From NCBI GenBank assembly GCA_047967505.1, contig CM106539.1: 64,000 nt of DNA. One strand, 5' to 3'. The stretch comes from Dipteris shenzhenensis (lineage: Eukaryota; Polypodiophyta; Polypodiopsida; Gleicheniales). Positions 30,537 through 41,638 of this stretch are shown here, piece by piece. Every line of letters starts with the position of its first letter. Position 1 is the stretch's first letter. A model generated the notes under the pieces. It did no database searches. It was given only the letters and a program-made list of their open reading frames with translations, and was not told the origin of the DNA. The translations under genes were made by a program, and so were the position numbers.

Positions 30537-33272
30537 ATGTCGAGCTTAAAGGAACACTCATTATTTTGGAGGTTGGCCGAGCTTCCCTCAGTTGAGAACT
30601 TTATCTGCATCTTGCAGAAGTGCAGGAAAACGAAGGATGTAGCGTACGCCAGGCGTGTGCACTCGCACATTTTCACTAATGGGCTGGAAGCTCATGAAGC
30701 TGTCGGGAACCACATTGTGCCAATGTTTGTGGAATGTGGAAGCGTGTCTGATGCCCAGCAGGTTTTCAACAGGTTGGTTCATCGGAATGAGCACTCATGG
30801 ACTTCCCTCGTATTAGGTTACGTCCAATCTGGGCAAACGCTGCATGCTCTTAACTTGTACCAAAAAATGCAAGAGGATGGTGTACCTGCCAGCAGGTATA
30901 CGCTTATGGCCGTACTAAAAGGCTGTGTCAGGCTGAAAGATGTGGAAAGAGGCCGAGTCATCCATGGTGAGATTGTACACAAGGGATTTGAGCGAGATCG
31001 TTTTGTTGGCAGCACTTTAGTCGACATGTATGCCAAATGCGATTCCCTTGCAGAAGCACGGAAAGTCTTCGATAAGCTCCTGGATCGTGATGTTGTGTCA
31101 TGGGCTGCACTAATTGCAGGATACGCTGAACATGGACCTGGTCAAGAAGCTTTGAAATGTTTGGAAGAGATGCAGCTGCATGGCATCTCTCCAGATGCTG
31201 TCACGTACGTTTGTGGCTTGAAAGCTTGTGGCAGTATAGGACACATAGGCAAGGGTCGAGCAGTACATGCTGAGATAGCACATATGGGTTTAGAAAGAGA
31301 CCTTTTTGTTGGCAACGCTTTGATTGACATGTATGCCAAGTGTTGCGCTCTTTTGAAAGCAAGGGAAGTCCTTGCTAAGTTGCCAGTCCGTGATATTGTG
31401 TCATGGGCCACACTAATTGCAGGTTATGCTGAATATGGGCTTGGTCAGGAGGCGCTGAAATGTTATGAACAAATGCAACTGGAGGGCATATTTCCCAATG
31501 CTGTCACCTTTATTTGTATCTTGAAAGCTTGTGGCAGCATAGGAGCGATAGGCAAGGGCCGAGGTGTACATGCTGAGATTGCACAGAAGGGATTCGAAAG
31601 AGATCTTTTTGTTGGCAGCAGTTTGGTCGACATGTATGGTAAATGTGGCTCAACTTTAGAGGCACAGGAAGTCTTTGACAAGCTTTCAATTCGAAATGTT
31701 GTGGTGTGGGATGCACTTATTTCAGGATATGCTGAATATGGACCTGGTCAGGAGGCACTGGAATGTTTTAAACAAATGCAGCTGCAGGGCTTCTCTCCTA
31801 AAGACGTCACCTTTGCATGTGTCTTGAAAGCTTGTGGGAACATAAGAGCCAGAGACAAGGGCCGAGAAATACACATGGAGGTTGTGAAAAAGGGATATGA
31901 AAGAGAGAAAATTATGGGCAACACTTTGGTTGATATGTATGCCAAGTGTGGCTCACTTACAGATGCACGGGCAATCATCGCCAATTTGCCAGTTAGAGAC
32001 CGTGTATCGTGGGGTGCTCTAATAGCAGGGTATACTGAACATGGACCTCTTCAGGAAGTTTTAACATGTTTTGAAATCATGCAGCTGGAAGGTGTCTCTC
32101 CGGATGCTGTTTTGTTTGTTTGCGCCTTGAGAGCTTGTGGCAGTTTAGGTGCCATAGGAAAGGGCCGACAATTACATGCTGAGATTGCACAAAAGGGATT
32201 TGAAAGAGATCTTTTTGTCAGCAACACTTTAGTTGACATATATGCCACATGCGGTTCACTTTCAGAGGCAGAGGAAGTCTTTGACAAATTGCCAGTCCAA
32301 GATGTTGTGGCATGGACAGCACTAATTGCAGGATATGCTGGACATGCGATGGGGCAGGAAGCACTTGTATGTTTTGAACAGATGCAAGTGGAGGGTGTCC
32401 TTCCAAATGTTGTCACATTTGTTTGTGGTTTGAAAGCTTGTTCCAGCGCAGGAGCCATATGCAAGGGAAGAGAAGTACATGCTGAGATCGTGCAAAAGGG
32501 ATTTGAAAGAGATCTTCTTGTTGGCAACACTTTAGTTGACATGTATTTCAAATCTGGCTCGCTTTTAGAGGCACAAGAAGTCTTTGATGACCTGCCAGTT
32601 CAAGATGTTGCATCATGGAATGCACTGATAAAAGGATATGGCATGAACCATGAGGTTGACATGGCTGTACACTGTTTTGAGGACATGCAAGAACAGGGTG
32701 TGAAGCCAGATGCTATCACATTTACATGTCTTCTGAATGCATGCAGCCATACCAACCTAGTATCTAAAGGCCGGGAGTACTTCAAGATGATGAGAGAAGA
32801 ATATGGCATTGCACCGACTACAGATCACTATACTTGCATGGTTGGTCTTCTTTCACGATCAGGCCTTTTGTATGAGGCAGAAAACTTCCTTGACTTTATG
32901 CAATGTTCTCCGTCTGGAGAAATCTGGACAGCTTTGCTCAGTGCCTGCAGAACTTACGGGGAAGCAGAACTAGGACTGAGATGCTTTCAGCAGGTTGTCA
33001 AGATGGATCCAGAATCTGCTGCCTCATATGTCCTAATGGCAAACATCTATGCAGGTACTGGCAGGTGGGATGATGCTTATAGAATAGAGGAGCTGAGAAA
33101 ACATGCAGGGGCAAAGAAAAAGGCTGCAACTGCTTTGGTAGAGGTAAACGAGAAGGTTTATGAGTTTGTGGTTGGTGACAACCCGAGTAATGACATTTCA
33201 GGAGTACTAGGAATCTTGAGCTCACGTATGAAGGGGGAAGGGCATGTGCCAATTCTACATTTGGTCTTGTGA
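30537..33272 (+). CDS. PLS-class pentatricopeptide repeat protein, E subtype, DYW lost
   Basis: An intronless 911-residue protein. PPR proteins bind organellar RNA one base per repeat and, with E/DYW ends, direct RNA editing. Seven to eight blocks of about 101 residues each hold P, L and S motifs; typical pieces are VDMYAKCGSL, VSWALIAGYAEHG-like and EALKCFEQMQ. The C-terminus has E1/E2 features (IWTALLSACRTYGEAELG, YVLMANIYAGTGRWDDA, KVYEFVVGD) and stops at VPILHLVL, just where a DYW domain should begin; its decayed remains follow. ATG 30537 is the first Met after an in-frame stop at 30510, and no long targeting peptide precedes the first repeat. It may still act with a DYW domain supplied in trans, as known for E-type PPRs, or be dying. 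Confidence 0.92.
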   Translation: MSSLKEHSLFWRLAELPSVENFICILQKCRKTKDVAYARRVHSHIFTNGLEAHEAVGNHIVPMFVECGSVSDAQQVFNRLVHRNEHSWTSLVLGYVQSGQTLHALNLYQKMQEDGVPASRYTLMAVLKGCVRLKDVERGRVIHGEIVHKGFERDRFVGSTLVDMYAKCDSLAEARKVFDKLLDRDVVSWAALIAGYAEHGPGQEALKCLEEMQLHGISPDAVTYVCGLKACGSIGHIGKGRAVHAEIAHMGLERDLFVGNALIDMYAKCCALLKAREVLAKLPVRDIVSWATLIAGYAEYGLGQEALKCYEQMQLEGIFPNAVTFICILKACGSIGAIGKGRGVHAEIAQKGFERDLFVGSSLVDMYGKCGSTLEAQEVFDKLSIRNVVVWDALISGYAEYGPGQEALECFKQMQLQGFSPKDVTFACVLKACGNIRARDKGREIHMEVVKKGYEREKIMGNTLVDMYAKCGSLTDARAIIANLPVRDRVSWGALIAGYTEHGPLQEVLTCFEIMQLEGVSPDAVLFVCALRACGSLGAIGKGRQLHAEIAQKGFERDLFVSNTLVDIYATCGSLSEAEEVFDKLPVQDVVAWTALIAGYAGHAMGQEALVCFEQMQVEGVLPNVVTFVCGLKACSSAGAICKGREVHAEIVQKGFERDLLVGNTLVDMYFKSGSLLEAQEVFDDLPVQDVASWNALIKGYGMNHEVDMAVHCFEDMQEQGVKPDAITFTCLLNACSHTNLVSKGREYFKMMREEYGIAPTTDHYTCMVGLLSRSGLLYEAENFLDFMQCSPSGEIWTALLSACRTYGEAELGLRCFQQVVKMDPESAASYVLMANIYAGTGRWDDAYRIEELRKHAGAKKKAATALVEVNEKVYEFVVGDNPSNDISGVLGILSSRMKGEGHVPILHLVL

Positions 33273-33510
33273 CCCAGTTCATATGAGGAGAAAGGAAGCT
33301 CATTTGTGAGCCACAGATTTTGGGCTCCTCAACACACTAAAGGCACACATGCTTTATTTCACCAAATGTGTACAATATGCACAGATTGTTACAACGCAAG
33401 TAATATCATATTTTTGTCTGAAAATGAGACATCTCCTTCATTTTATAGTTTTAAGGATGCTTTGTGTCTCACTTGGGATATGTCATGCTTTATTCTTCCG
33501 CAAGGCAGAC
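33273..33510 (+). pseudogene. Decayed DYW deaminase tail of the PPR gene
   Basis: Downstream of the PPR stop, pieces of a DYW domain remain in other frames. RRKEAHL and DFGLLNTL match the start of the domain (usual forms EKEAHL and FGLLNT), but the HxE catalytic segment between them is missing. In another frame, TKGTHALFHQMCTICTDCYN and ASNIIF match the second half with its CxDC zinc ligands. FYSFKDALCLTWDM stands where FHHFK..CSCGDYW is expected. A net shift of one base just before the PPR stop explains the early termination. Confidence 0.75.
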
Positions 33511-34633
33511 CTACATTATGGGGAGGAAATATACATTGTTTATGACCAATTTTCAAAAGAGAGATTGCATACGATTCAATGAAGTTTGAAGAGGTTCTGC
33601 CATTCTCTGTCTCAGCGTTGAGTTTCTAGCAGGTATTCAGGTCCTTCTCACCCTTTTTCAAATCTCTAGCAATGCACTTCAGAAATATGGCCATGTAACA
33701 TTGCTGTGTAAGTTTTAGGTTTCCTGAGGGAACATTCCCTATGACTTCATTCTTCATTATGTATTGCTTAAAGCCGCCTGGCAACAGAGAAATAAGGGAC
33801 ACGTTACATTTGAGTTACTCAGCCTCACAAGGAACTTTGGAAGAACAGCAAGATAAACACACATGCATCTCAAATAATGACAAATCACATTGCTCACGTG
33901 ATTCAAACGAATTGTTTTTCTGAAGGGGAAAGGAGGGCAAGCCATGTGTATAACAATGTTTCTGCTCAAATTCGCAACAGATAGTACAAGGAGACTTAAT
34001 CTTTGGACTGAAATGGCGCTTGTTTATCTTAACTGCCATTGTCTTTGTTAAGTTTACATGTACAGGTTAATAAATGAGGATATGTTGGAGCAATTAAGGG
34101 ATTGTTGACGTATTGGCACCTTAGGGAAAACATAATATGCCATGGCCACTTAGTCCAAATTTAAAAGGCTTGTGAGCACAAACTCTCCAAATCCACCCAC
34201 ATTGAATCCTCCATGTTCCATTGACTCTACATCATCCTTCTATATGCCATCTTCTTCTACTTCTACTTCTTCCTTCTCGACTAGACCGTCAGGTTCTTGG
34301 TCCTCGTCTTGATCCAAGAAACCCAACTTTTCCTCTGTCATTTTTTATTCAGACTCTTCTACCTCGTGCTTGTTCTGAAAATTCCACCAATGTTCGTCCT
34401 TTTTCTTCTCATGTTGTGGATCCGGACATCGTGCATGGTGATGTAAGCCGTTGGTCAGGACTCCACTGAGGCCCATCGAAATAGAGCCCGAGTCTATGCA
34501 AGTTGTATGGGTCCTTGCCCACACAAACCATGAAAAAACCATACAATTGTGATGCTCCTTGGAGCTGGTCTTGTGCTAATAGAAGCAGCCATACAGGGAA
34601 GCTCACATTTGTTCTGTTGTGGCGTATGTTATA
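33511..34633. other. 3' flank and intergenic sequence
   Basis: Probable 3' untranslated sequence of the PPR gene followed by about 1 kb without a supported gene. AATAAATG near 34069 could be a poly(A) signal. The open frame at 34221-34469 has no recognisable domain. Confidence 0.4.
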
Positions 34634-35481
34634 TGTAACCCAAAATGGATGAAATCACAATTCACTTTGGCATCGTGAGACAGTTTGCAATCAATGCGGG
34701 ACTCTTCTGAAGCAAATCGTAGTACCTGGGGCAAGATGCCTGGTGTTGTACACTCCTCGGGAAACGTGTTGAAATTGTAGAAATCGAATCGCCAACAAGA
34801 TAGAGTGCTGGGAGAGATAAGGAGCAACACACAACACTAGGGTCCAGAAATAGGGTTGGAACCCCCCGAGGGTCTTTATTGCAATAGAATAATCTTTGTA
34901 TAATTGGCTCTTGAAAGAGCATTAATCTTTGTACAACTGGCTCTTTAAAGAGCAGAGAACTGAGTACAATTCTGAATACATCTTGGAGGCCTGGGGCCTT
35001 TCTTTTATAGACTTGGCCTAGCAAAAGCTAGGGTCTGCTTTCTAAAAGCTACTTTTACATAAAAGCCAAGCTTTCAGGCTCTTCTTCCTAAATTGGAGGC
35101 TTTAGGCGCCTTTCTAGTCTTGTGGGACCTCTTTTAAAGAGGCGCCCCCCTTGTCCTTGCTTGAGAGCCTTGTAGGACCTGCTTTTTGTACTTTTCTCCC
35201 CAATCTTGGGTCCTTTTTGCACTCTCTTGGGTCCTACACATTGCATAAACAAATTCCAACACTTTAAGCCATTAGAGGTTAGCGAAATGCATGCATTCCT
35301 AGTTCTTGGACTATTTCTAGTCCCTTGTGGGCGTCCCCACAGTTCTCTTTTTACTGATGCAAGGCAAAAGTAAAAACAATAAAACTTATTCCTGGTTAAC
35401 CAACTTCACCATTCTTTGACCGAAGTCAATTCTAATAAAGATTACTTTTTATTTTCTTAGGAGAAGTCCCAAATAGTGACA
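34634..35481 (-). repeat. Ty3-C 3' LTR
   Basis: On the minus strand it starts TGTCACTATTTGGG and ends GGGTTACA. Its last 110 bp match the partial 5' LTR at 42978-43086 (AAATCACAATTCACTTTGG, GGCAAGATGCCTGG). On the + strand the neighbouring TCCCCTC (35482-35488) is the complement of the polypurine tract. Confidence 0.8.
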
Positions 35482-35489
35482 TCCCCTCG

Positions 35490-35908
35490 GCTTCTAAACA
35501 GTTGTCCTCAACCGAAAAGCTTCTTGATACAACTATAGAACTTGAGGATACTCTAAGAAGAATTCCTCATCTACCCACTTGGCATCAAGTGCCAAAATAA
35601 TTCTTAACCTTGGCAAGGTATCTACGGATAACCTTGCCTCTGGGTCCTTTCTTTTATGTATGATATACAATTTGTTCTGGTTGGAGGCTCTCCTCCATCT
35701 CTTTCACCTCAAGTGGCTCTTCTTGATCTGGTTTTGTGGGTTCTGGTCCTTGATACTTCTTTAGAAGACTCGAATGAAAAGCATTGTGAATCTTCCAAGT
35801 CTCGGGCAGCTCTAGTCGAAAAGCGACTTCATTTAAGGACTCACTAACTCTGAATGGCCCATAATACCTTGGAGACAACTTTGGGTATATCTTCTCTTTT
35901 CCTTTCAT
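35490..35908 (-). pseudogene. Ty3-C integrase C-terminus and chromodomain
   Basis: The end of integrase reads YPKLSPRYYGPFRV and LPETWKIHNAFHSSLLKKY, a pattern typical of chromoviruses. A chromodomain follows across a stop and one frameshift: PEQIVYHT, then VIRRYLAKVKNYFG, then LDAKWVDEEFFLEYP in another frame. Chromodomains steer integration to marked chromatin. The break lies near 35590. Confidence 0.75.
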
Positions 35909-35989
35909 CTTTCTGAGCTGTGCTTTTTCAAAATTTTATAGCACCCAGTCTCCTTGGAGATTCATCTCTCTTCGATGCTTGTTTGCTGC

Positions 35990-37010
35990 CTTCTTTTGCT
36001 TTTGTTGAGATCTTTCAATTGCTGTCCAAACTTGATAGAAAGATGTATCTAAGTCTCGGACATACTGATCGGACTACAAATATCTCGTCCTTTGTTATGA
36101 GGATAGGTGGTACAATCACCTTTCCATAAATAACTTCTAATGGGGCTTTTCCTGTGGAGCTATGAACAGTGTTATTGTATGCAAATTCCACAAGAGGACG
36201 ATACTTTCCCCATTCGACCTTCTACTCGGATGCATCACACTCGAGGAGATCCAATACCGTGGAATTGGCATTCTCATCTTGTCCGTCTGACTAAGGATGT
36301 AAAGAAGATGAAAAGTCTAGCTTCATCCCCATATTATCAAATAATGCTTTCCAGAAAAAACTATTTATCATGGGGTCTCGATCACTAACATTTGACTTAG
36401 GCATCCCATGGTACTTGAAGATCTGTGCCAAAAACAATGCCAAAAACAATCTGGCCATGTTGTCTGCCTTAATAGTTTTTCTTACTGGAATGAAATGGGC
36501 CTGCTTGCTGAACCTGTCAATGATGGTCCATATCCCATCATTCCTGTATCTGGATCTAGGAAGATCAAAGATGAAATCCATGGCAATGGTTTCCTATAGT
36601 CCCTGCGGTATGGGGAAAAGTCCTAGGGTCTTGTGCCTATCATACTTTACCTTTTGGCACGTAAGACATTCAGTTACAACTTGTGAATGTCTTTCCACAT
36701 CCCTGGTCAAAAGAAATATCTCTCAATGGCCTATGTAGTAGACAGAATACCTCGATGTCCTGCATAAGGAGGAGCGCATGACATTCTTCCAAAACTTTGG
36801 GTCGCATGTCTTGGGCACACAAAGATGATCATCTTTCATGAGAAATCCATCTTTCAGTGTATACTGGTTGGATGATACTTCCTGTTGAATATTTCTCATG
36901 GTCTCTCCGAAATTTGGATCCCTTAAATAAAGCTCTTTCATGGCCTCCAAGTCCCGGTGATATGGTATGGTGACATTATTCACTTCAGGCCTTCTAGATA
37001 AAGCATACAC
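35990..37010 (-). pseudogene. Ty3-C integrase core, decayed
   Basis: 36581-36291 gives MDFIFDLPRS, with the first catalytic Asp, WTIIDRFSKQAHFIPV, then SDRDPMINSFFW, with the second Asp. The Glu segment further down is broken. 37010-36723 gives the stretch between RNase H and integrase (ALSRRPEVNN, LKDGFLMKDDHLCVP). Many stops separate the pieces. Confidence 0.75.
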
Positions 37011-37059
37011 AACTCTGTTCCGAGCTCCTGTAGTATAAACACTCTAAAAATGAAATATG

Positions 37060-38330
37060 GATAGAAAATTTGCCTACTTAATCTCCTTTTTGGAGATCTT
37101 GGTCTGAGTCAAGAAATACTTGAGGCTCTGATGGTCGGTCTTGACTGTAAAGTCAGCTCCAAGAAGATAATGCTTCCAAATATTTAAAGCATGAATAACT
37201 ACTAGCATCTCTTTCTTAAACACCCAAAAACATTTCGACATCACCCAACCTCCTGCTTTCATAAGCTATAACCTGACCTTCTTAATGGAGGGCAACTCCC
37301 ACACACTCTCCACATGCATCGCAGTCCACATCAAATGGTTTTTGTAAATCTGGAACAACAAGAATAGGCTCGGTCGTTAGTTTTTCTTTGAGAGCATTAA
37401 AAGCTGTCCTTTGTCTTCCTCCAACCTGAAAACTCCATTTTTTCTTGGTCAAGTCATGTAAGGTGGCTGCTATATCAAAGTGTCGGATGAAGCATTTGTA
37501 ATAGGAACAAAGCCTAAGAAAGCTGTGTACTTCATGTACTGAGGTGAGCTCTGGCCATTCTTGTATAGCTTTAATCTTGGCTAGATCCATCTGAATCTCT
37601 TCCTTGGAAATAAAGTATCCAAGATAATGAATCTCGTCAAGAAAGAATTCACTCTTTTTGACATTAATAAAAAGCTTATGATTTTTGAGTTCTTGAAACA
37701 CAGTAGCCAAGTGCTCTTGTGCTCTTCTTCCATCTTAGAAAAGACCAAAATATCATCAAAGAAAGTGCCTGTAAAGTGCCTGAAAATTATGTCCATCATA
37801 CGATTGAAAGTGGCTAGTGCATTGGTAAACCCAAAAGGCATCACCAAAAACTCGTAAAGTCCAAAAGTGGTCCGAAAAGCTATCTTATGGGCATCTTGTG
37901 GGTGGATCCTTATTAGATGATATCCAATTTTTAAGTCAATACGGCTGAAAATCGTGGCCCCTTTCAATTTGTCCAAAATATCATCTATGGGAGGGATTGG
38001 AAACCTGTTCTCATTTTATTAAGAGCTCTATAATCCACACACATACGATAAGAGCCATCCTTCTTTTGAACTAAGAAAACAGGTGAACAAAAGGGTGAGG
38101 AACTGGGCTTGATAAGTCCTTTGGAGAGAAAATCCTGTACCTATGCCATAATTTCTTCATCAGTCTGGGCTGCGCTCACACAATAAGGTGGCTGATTTGA
38201 GGGCTCACTTCCTGGAAGGAGCTCTATAACATGATCTTTTGGTCGTTCTAGAGGAAAATCTCCTGGTAGAGAATCTGAAAAACAATCTTTGAAAGATTCT
38301 AGAAACTAAAATTTTTCTTTTTCTAAAGGA
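37060..38330 (-). pseudogene. Ty3-C reverse transcriptase and RNase H, decayed
   Basis: RT pieces: TIFSRIDLKIGYHLIRI, TTFGLYEFLVMPFGFTNA and TFFDDILVFSKMEEEH, where FFDD is the catalytic box. The connection region has FLDEIHYLGYFISKEEI and FLRLCSYYKCFIRHF. RNase H pieces include VDCDACGECVGVAL and VKTDHQSLKYFL. The frame changes several times and no single ORF survives. Confidence 0.78.
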
Positions 38331-38579
38331 CTTATTCCTACTTGAGGTTCACCCTCTTTCTCTTTGACAAAGACCTTATACGCAGAAATTGCAGACTTTA
38401 TTGATTTAGCAATGGAAATATATGATGGTCTCGCCTTTTCTCTTGGCCAAAATCTTGTGTTGCTTACTCCGATGGACAAAACTGAGAGTCCTTGCTTTAG
38501 AATCAAGAGCTACCTCCTTTCTATGGAACCACGGCATGCCCAAAATAGCATCATAATGCTTGAGAGGTGAAACATAAAA

Positions 38580-39025
38580 CTCTTCATAGTCTACATAGTC
38601 CTATACATAAATTTTGATCTTTCCAATCAAAGGTGTGACTATGACTGGATCCCCTTCAAAAACATGCTCTACATCCAAAGATAATCCCAATTCTTATGTC
38701 TTAATTTGCTAGCCTCAAAGCTAGATCTTCTAAAATGAAATTAGCAGTAGTTCCTAGATAAAAAAGAATTAAGGAATTCCAATCTCTTACTTTACCCCAC
38801 GCAAGGCAGAGTTCTCGGTTTCCTGGTTCTATAGTTATGCCCAACATATCTGGGACTCCTCCCGCCACAAGCTTTGGCGGTTCTCTTGGCATTTGACCCG
38901 CTGGCCTTTCAGTGCATTGGGAAGCCATATGCCCTTCTTTTCCACAATGGAAACACTTTCGGAAGGTTTCAATATGTTCTAGAGTAAACTTTGACTTCCC
39001 TTTGAAAGGCTTGAATGGGCCCCTT
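38580..39025 (-). pseudogene. Ty3-C protease and gag zinc knuckle, up to the TRG insertion
   Basis: The minus strand reads a zinc knuckle CFHCGKEGHMASQC near 38905-38950 (CX2CX4HX4C), then SLILFYLGTTANFILEDLA at the protease active site. The catalytic Asp position there is Tyr. Further on comes AILGMPWFHR, the end of the protease. The gag part continues at 41639 beyond the inserted TRG element. Confidence 0.7.
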
Positions 39026-39301
39026 TGATGGGATATCTCAAGGTATATGCCTCAGGCACACCTTGGTTTCTATGTGTGAGTGCTAGAGGCACAGTTAGGT
39101 GCCCACAAGCACAGTTAGGTGGTGGAGAGCCACATAGGATGATTGAGAGAATCTAGGAGCAGATTGAGGAGCTCTGAAGTCATCAGTGATGTCAGTGAGC
39201 ATGTATGAGGTGCCTACTTAAGGACCTCACTCTTCTTCATTCTATAATGCAAGTATTATGAGTTTGTGTCCACTCTTTGCTTTCCTTTCAGTTTACCAAC
39301 A
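39026..39301 (+). repeat. TRG 5' LTR
   Basis: Matches 41351-41638 almost throughout. It lacks a 12-bp duplicated segment (GAGATGATTGAG) found in the 3' copy. Confidence 0.9.
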
Positions 39302-39314
39302 TGGCATCAGAGCC
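39302..39314 (+). promoter_or_regulatory. TRG primer-binding site
   Basis: TGGCATCAGAGCC, one base different from the usual plant copia site complementary to initiator tRNA-Met (TGGTATCAGAGCC), directly at the LTR edge. Confidence 0.85.
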
Positions 39315-40146
39315 CTTTGATCCCCCTTGAGCCCATTTCTGCCACATCATCATCTTCTTCTTCACCATCTCTTCCTCTTCTCCCCAAAGTTTGCTCAAGC
39401 TTGTTCTCCTCCGGTTCTCAACCATTTCCCACGTCCTTCTTGCTGGAGATCCACCTCAAAGGGGCGAACCCCTGGCTGAAAGGAATCAGAGAAAGACGCC
39501 CTCGTTTCGTCGCCATTACACGAAGATCGTCGACTTTTGCTTCTGCGTTTTCTCTTAGCATACTTCATCTTCCTCTAATTCCTTTCAGGGGTAGATTCTC
39601 CATGCCTTGGGATATCCTGTGCTAAAATCCGAGCAGCAATGGCTGCATATTCAAGGAGAAATCAGTAAAAAACCAGTCGACTTTGAAGGGGCAAGCTATG
39701 GCAACTTGACGCGTTTTTGCACCTCTTCTTCCCAGAGGACCTTCTGTGGTATATTAGCTCTCTTTTGCCTTAGAAACCCCCTTTTCCTTTGCTCTGAAGA
39801 GTAAGCTACAAGCCCTCCAAGTTCAATCTTTTGGTTTTGACAGTTTTGACGAGTTTTTGAAGATGATGCTACATAAGATGCTATTCTAGCATTTCTGGTT
39901 TTTTGAAACTTTCAATAACATCTGTACAAGTGTGGCTTCAGTTTTTCTTTGAATTGCTAGACCTGGTTTTGATTGGAAAGTATTCATTTTAGCCACCTCT
40001 ATGAAGCATGTAAGAAGAAGCATCATTGATTGAATATTGGTCACTAGTCTTTGCTACATCAAGTGCTTATATTTTGGAAGCCTTTCAGTTATTTTTTGCC
40101 TTGTAAGAGAAAAAGACACTGCCCAATATCTGGGTTAGACCCTCCC
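39315..40146 (+). other. TRG leader
   Basis: About 830 bp between primer site and gag with no supported gene. The long leader may hold packaging signals. Confidence 0.5.
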
Positions 40147-40977
40147 ATGGCTACCCTATTGAATCTAGAGAAGTTCAATGGAAAGGGCTTCCACACATGG
40201 TAGATGAAGGTGAAATTTGCATTGATGAGGGAGAACCTCTGGGGACTTGTCAAACTGACTCCAACCGCTTCTTCTACAGCCTCCAATGCTGAAGAATCCT
40301 CAACTCCGACACGCCCGGCAAGGGATCCTGCTAGAGAGGAGAAAGCTTATGGTATCATTGCTCTTGCTTTAGGAGATGATTATATTCATCACATCTCTGA
40401 CTTAGAGTCTCCTTCAGAAGCTTGGCAGAAGCTTGACATGATTTTTGGTGCTAGCTCTCACATCTCTAAATTATCACTTAAAATCTCTTTCTTTGAATTG
40501 AAGATGGTTAGTGGTACTACTTTGGCAGCTCATGTCAACTATATGTGGAGTCTTATGACTCAACTAGCTTCTATCAACTCTCCTATTACTCCAAATGATG
40601 CTATGGTAGTATTACTTAAGAGTATGCCTGAAGATTATGATCACATAGTTACCACTTTGAAAAATCTTCCTAATCCTAATCTTGAAGGTATTATCTCTGC
40701 TCTCCAAGAAGAAGAAAGACATATGGAGCTCAGGAAAGGCAATGACACTGTTTATGTTGTAAAAATCCAGAAGGGCAAGTTTACCCCTTGCAATCACTGT
40801 GGAAAGACAAATCACCTTTCAAAGGACTGCTTCAAAATCAATCCATGCAAACACTGTGGCAAGAACAATCATCATGAGAAGTTTTGCAGAGCCAAAGCAA
40901 AGACAGAAAATGCAAATCTACTTTCAGTTGATGAGCCTCCACAAGATGAGGCATCCTTTGAAGATTATGCATTTTAA
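40147..40977 (+). pseudogene. gag: TRG gag, copia type, one early stop
   Basis: The frame begins MATLLNLEKFNGKGFHTW and meets TAG at 40201-40203 (CAG to TAG is likely), then runs open for 257 codons. It has the copia gag (UBN2-type) pattern: FALMRENLWGLV, ALGDDYIHHISDLESPSEAW, VVLLKSMPEDYDHIVTTL. Two zinc knuckles follow, CNHCGKTNHLSKDC and CKHCGKNNHHEKFC. An acidic tail ends the protein. Apart from one stop the protein is intact, so the insertion is fairly recent. Translation could also restart at the ATG right after the stop (40204). Confidence 0.82.
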
Positions 40978-41350
40978 ATCATCTCTATGTATGCTCCAGA
41001 TCTCTCTTTTTATGTCAAGGTACTCAGCCTGGATAGTCCTCCAAAATGAATGAAATAAACTCTTGTGTTTTGTGTGTTTTGTAAACACCTCTGGTCACCT
41101 TATGATGTAGGCCATGTGTATGTTTTGCTCCATGGTACCTCTTGCAGACATTGTGTGCATGTACATGCAGGGGAGATAACCATTGGAAGGTCTTTTTGTA
41201 TCCCTTTTGTTTACCTTACACCCATGGGAACCCTTGCTAGCATGAGAACCTAGCCATAGATTTATCCTTGACCACCATGAGATGGCATGAGAAACTATGA
41301 GACTAGATGTATCCTTGACATAGCCTGAGGCATTCCCTTGAGGGGGGGTT
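40978..41350 (+). other. TRG 3' untranslated region and polypurine tract
   Basis: About 370 bp after gag with no protease or pol sequence. The tract GAGGGGGGG at about 41339-41348 lies just before the 3' LTR and is the likely plus-strand primer. Confidence 0.7.
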
Positions 41351-41638
41351 TGATGGGATATCTCAAGGTGTATGCCTCAGGCACACCTTGGTTTCTATGT
41401 GTGAGTGCTAGAGGCACAGTTAGGTGCCCACAAGCACAGTTAGGTGGTGGAGAGCCACATAGGATGATTGAGAGAATCTAGGAGCAGATTGAGGAGATGA
41501 TTGAGGAGCTCTGAAGTCATCAGTGATGTCAGTGAGCATGTATGAGGTGCCTACTTAAGGACCTCACTCTTCTTCATTCTATAATGCAAGTATTCTGAGT
41601 TTGTGTCCACTCTTTGCTTTCCTTTCAGCTTACCAACA
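41351..41638 (+). repeat. TRG 3' LTR
   Basis: Partner of 39026-39301, with a 12-bp tandem duplication around 41485. Confidence 0.9.

Larger units (their letters stand above)
39026..41638 (+). mobile_element. TRG: short gag-only LTR element (TR-GAG type, copia-related)
   Basis: A 2.6-kb element with LTRs of 276 and 288 bp starting TGATGGGATATCTC and ending TTACCAACA. The primer site TGGCATCAGAGCC lies directly after the 5' LTR and a G-tract before the 3' LTR. It carries only a gag ORF; no protease, integrase or RT is present. The flanks CCCTT and CCCTA differ by one base and are probably the target duplication. This is the structure of non-autonomous TR-GAG elements described in plants; a full-length copia partner must supply Pol. 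It sits in the gag of Ty3-C, in the opposite orientation. Confidence 0.85.

Noticed and set aside
34221-34469. 82-codon frame as a small gene
   Set aside because: Leu/Ser/Pro-rich, no domain, no matching partner.
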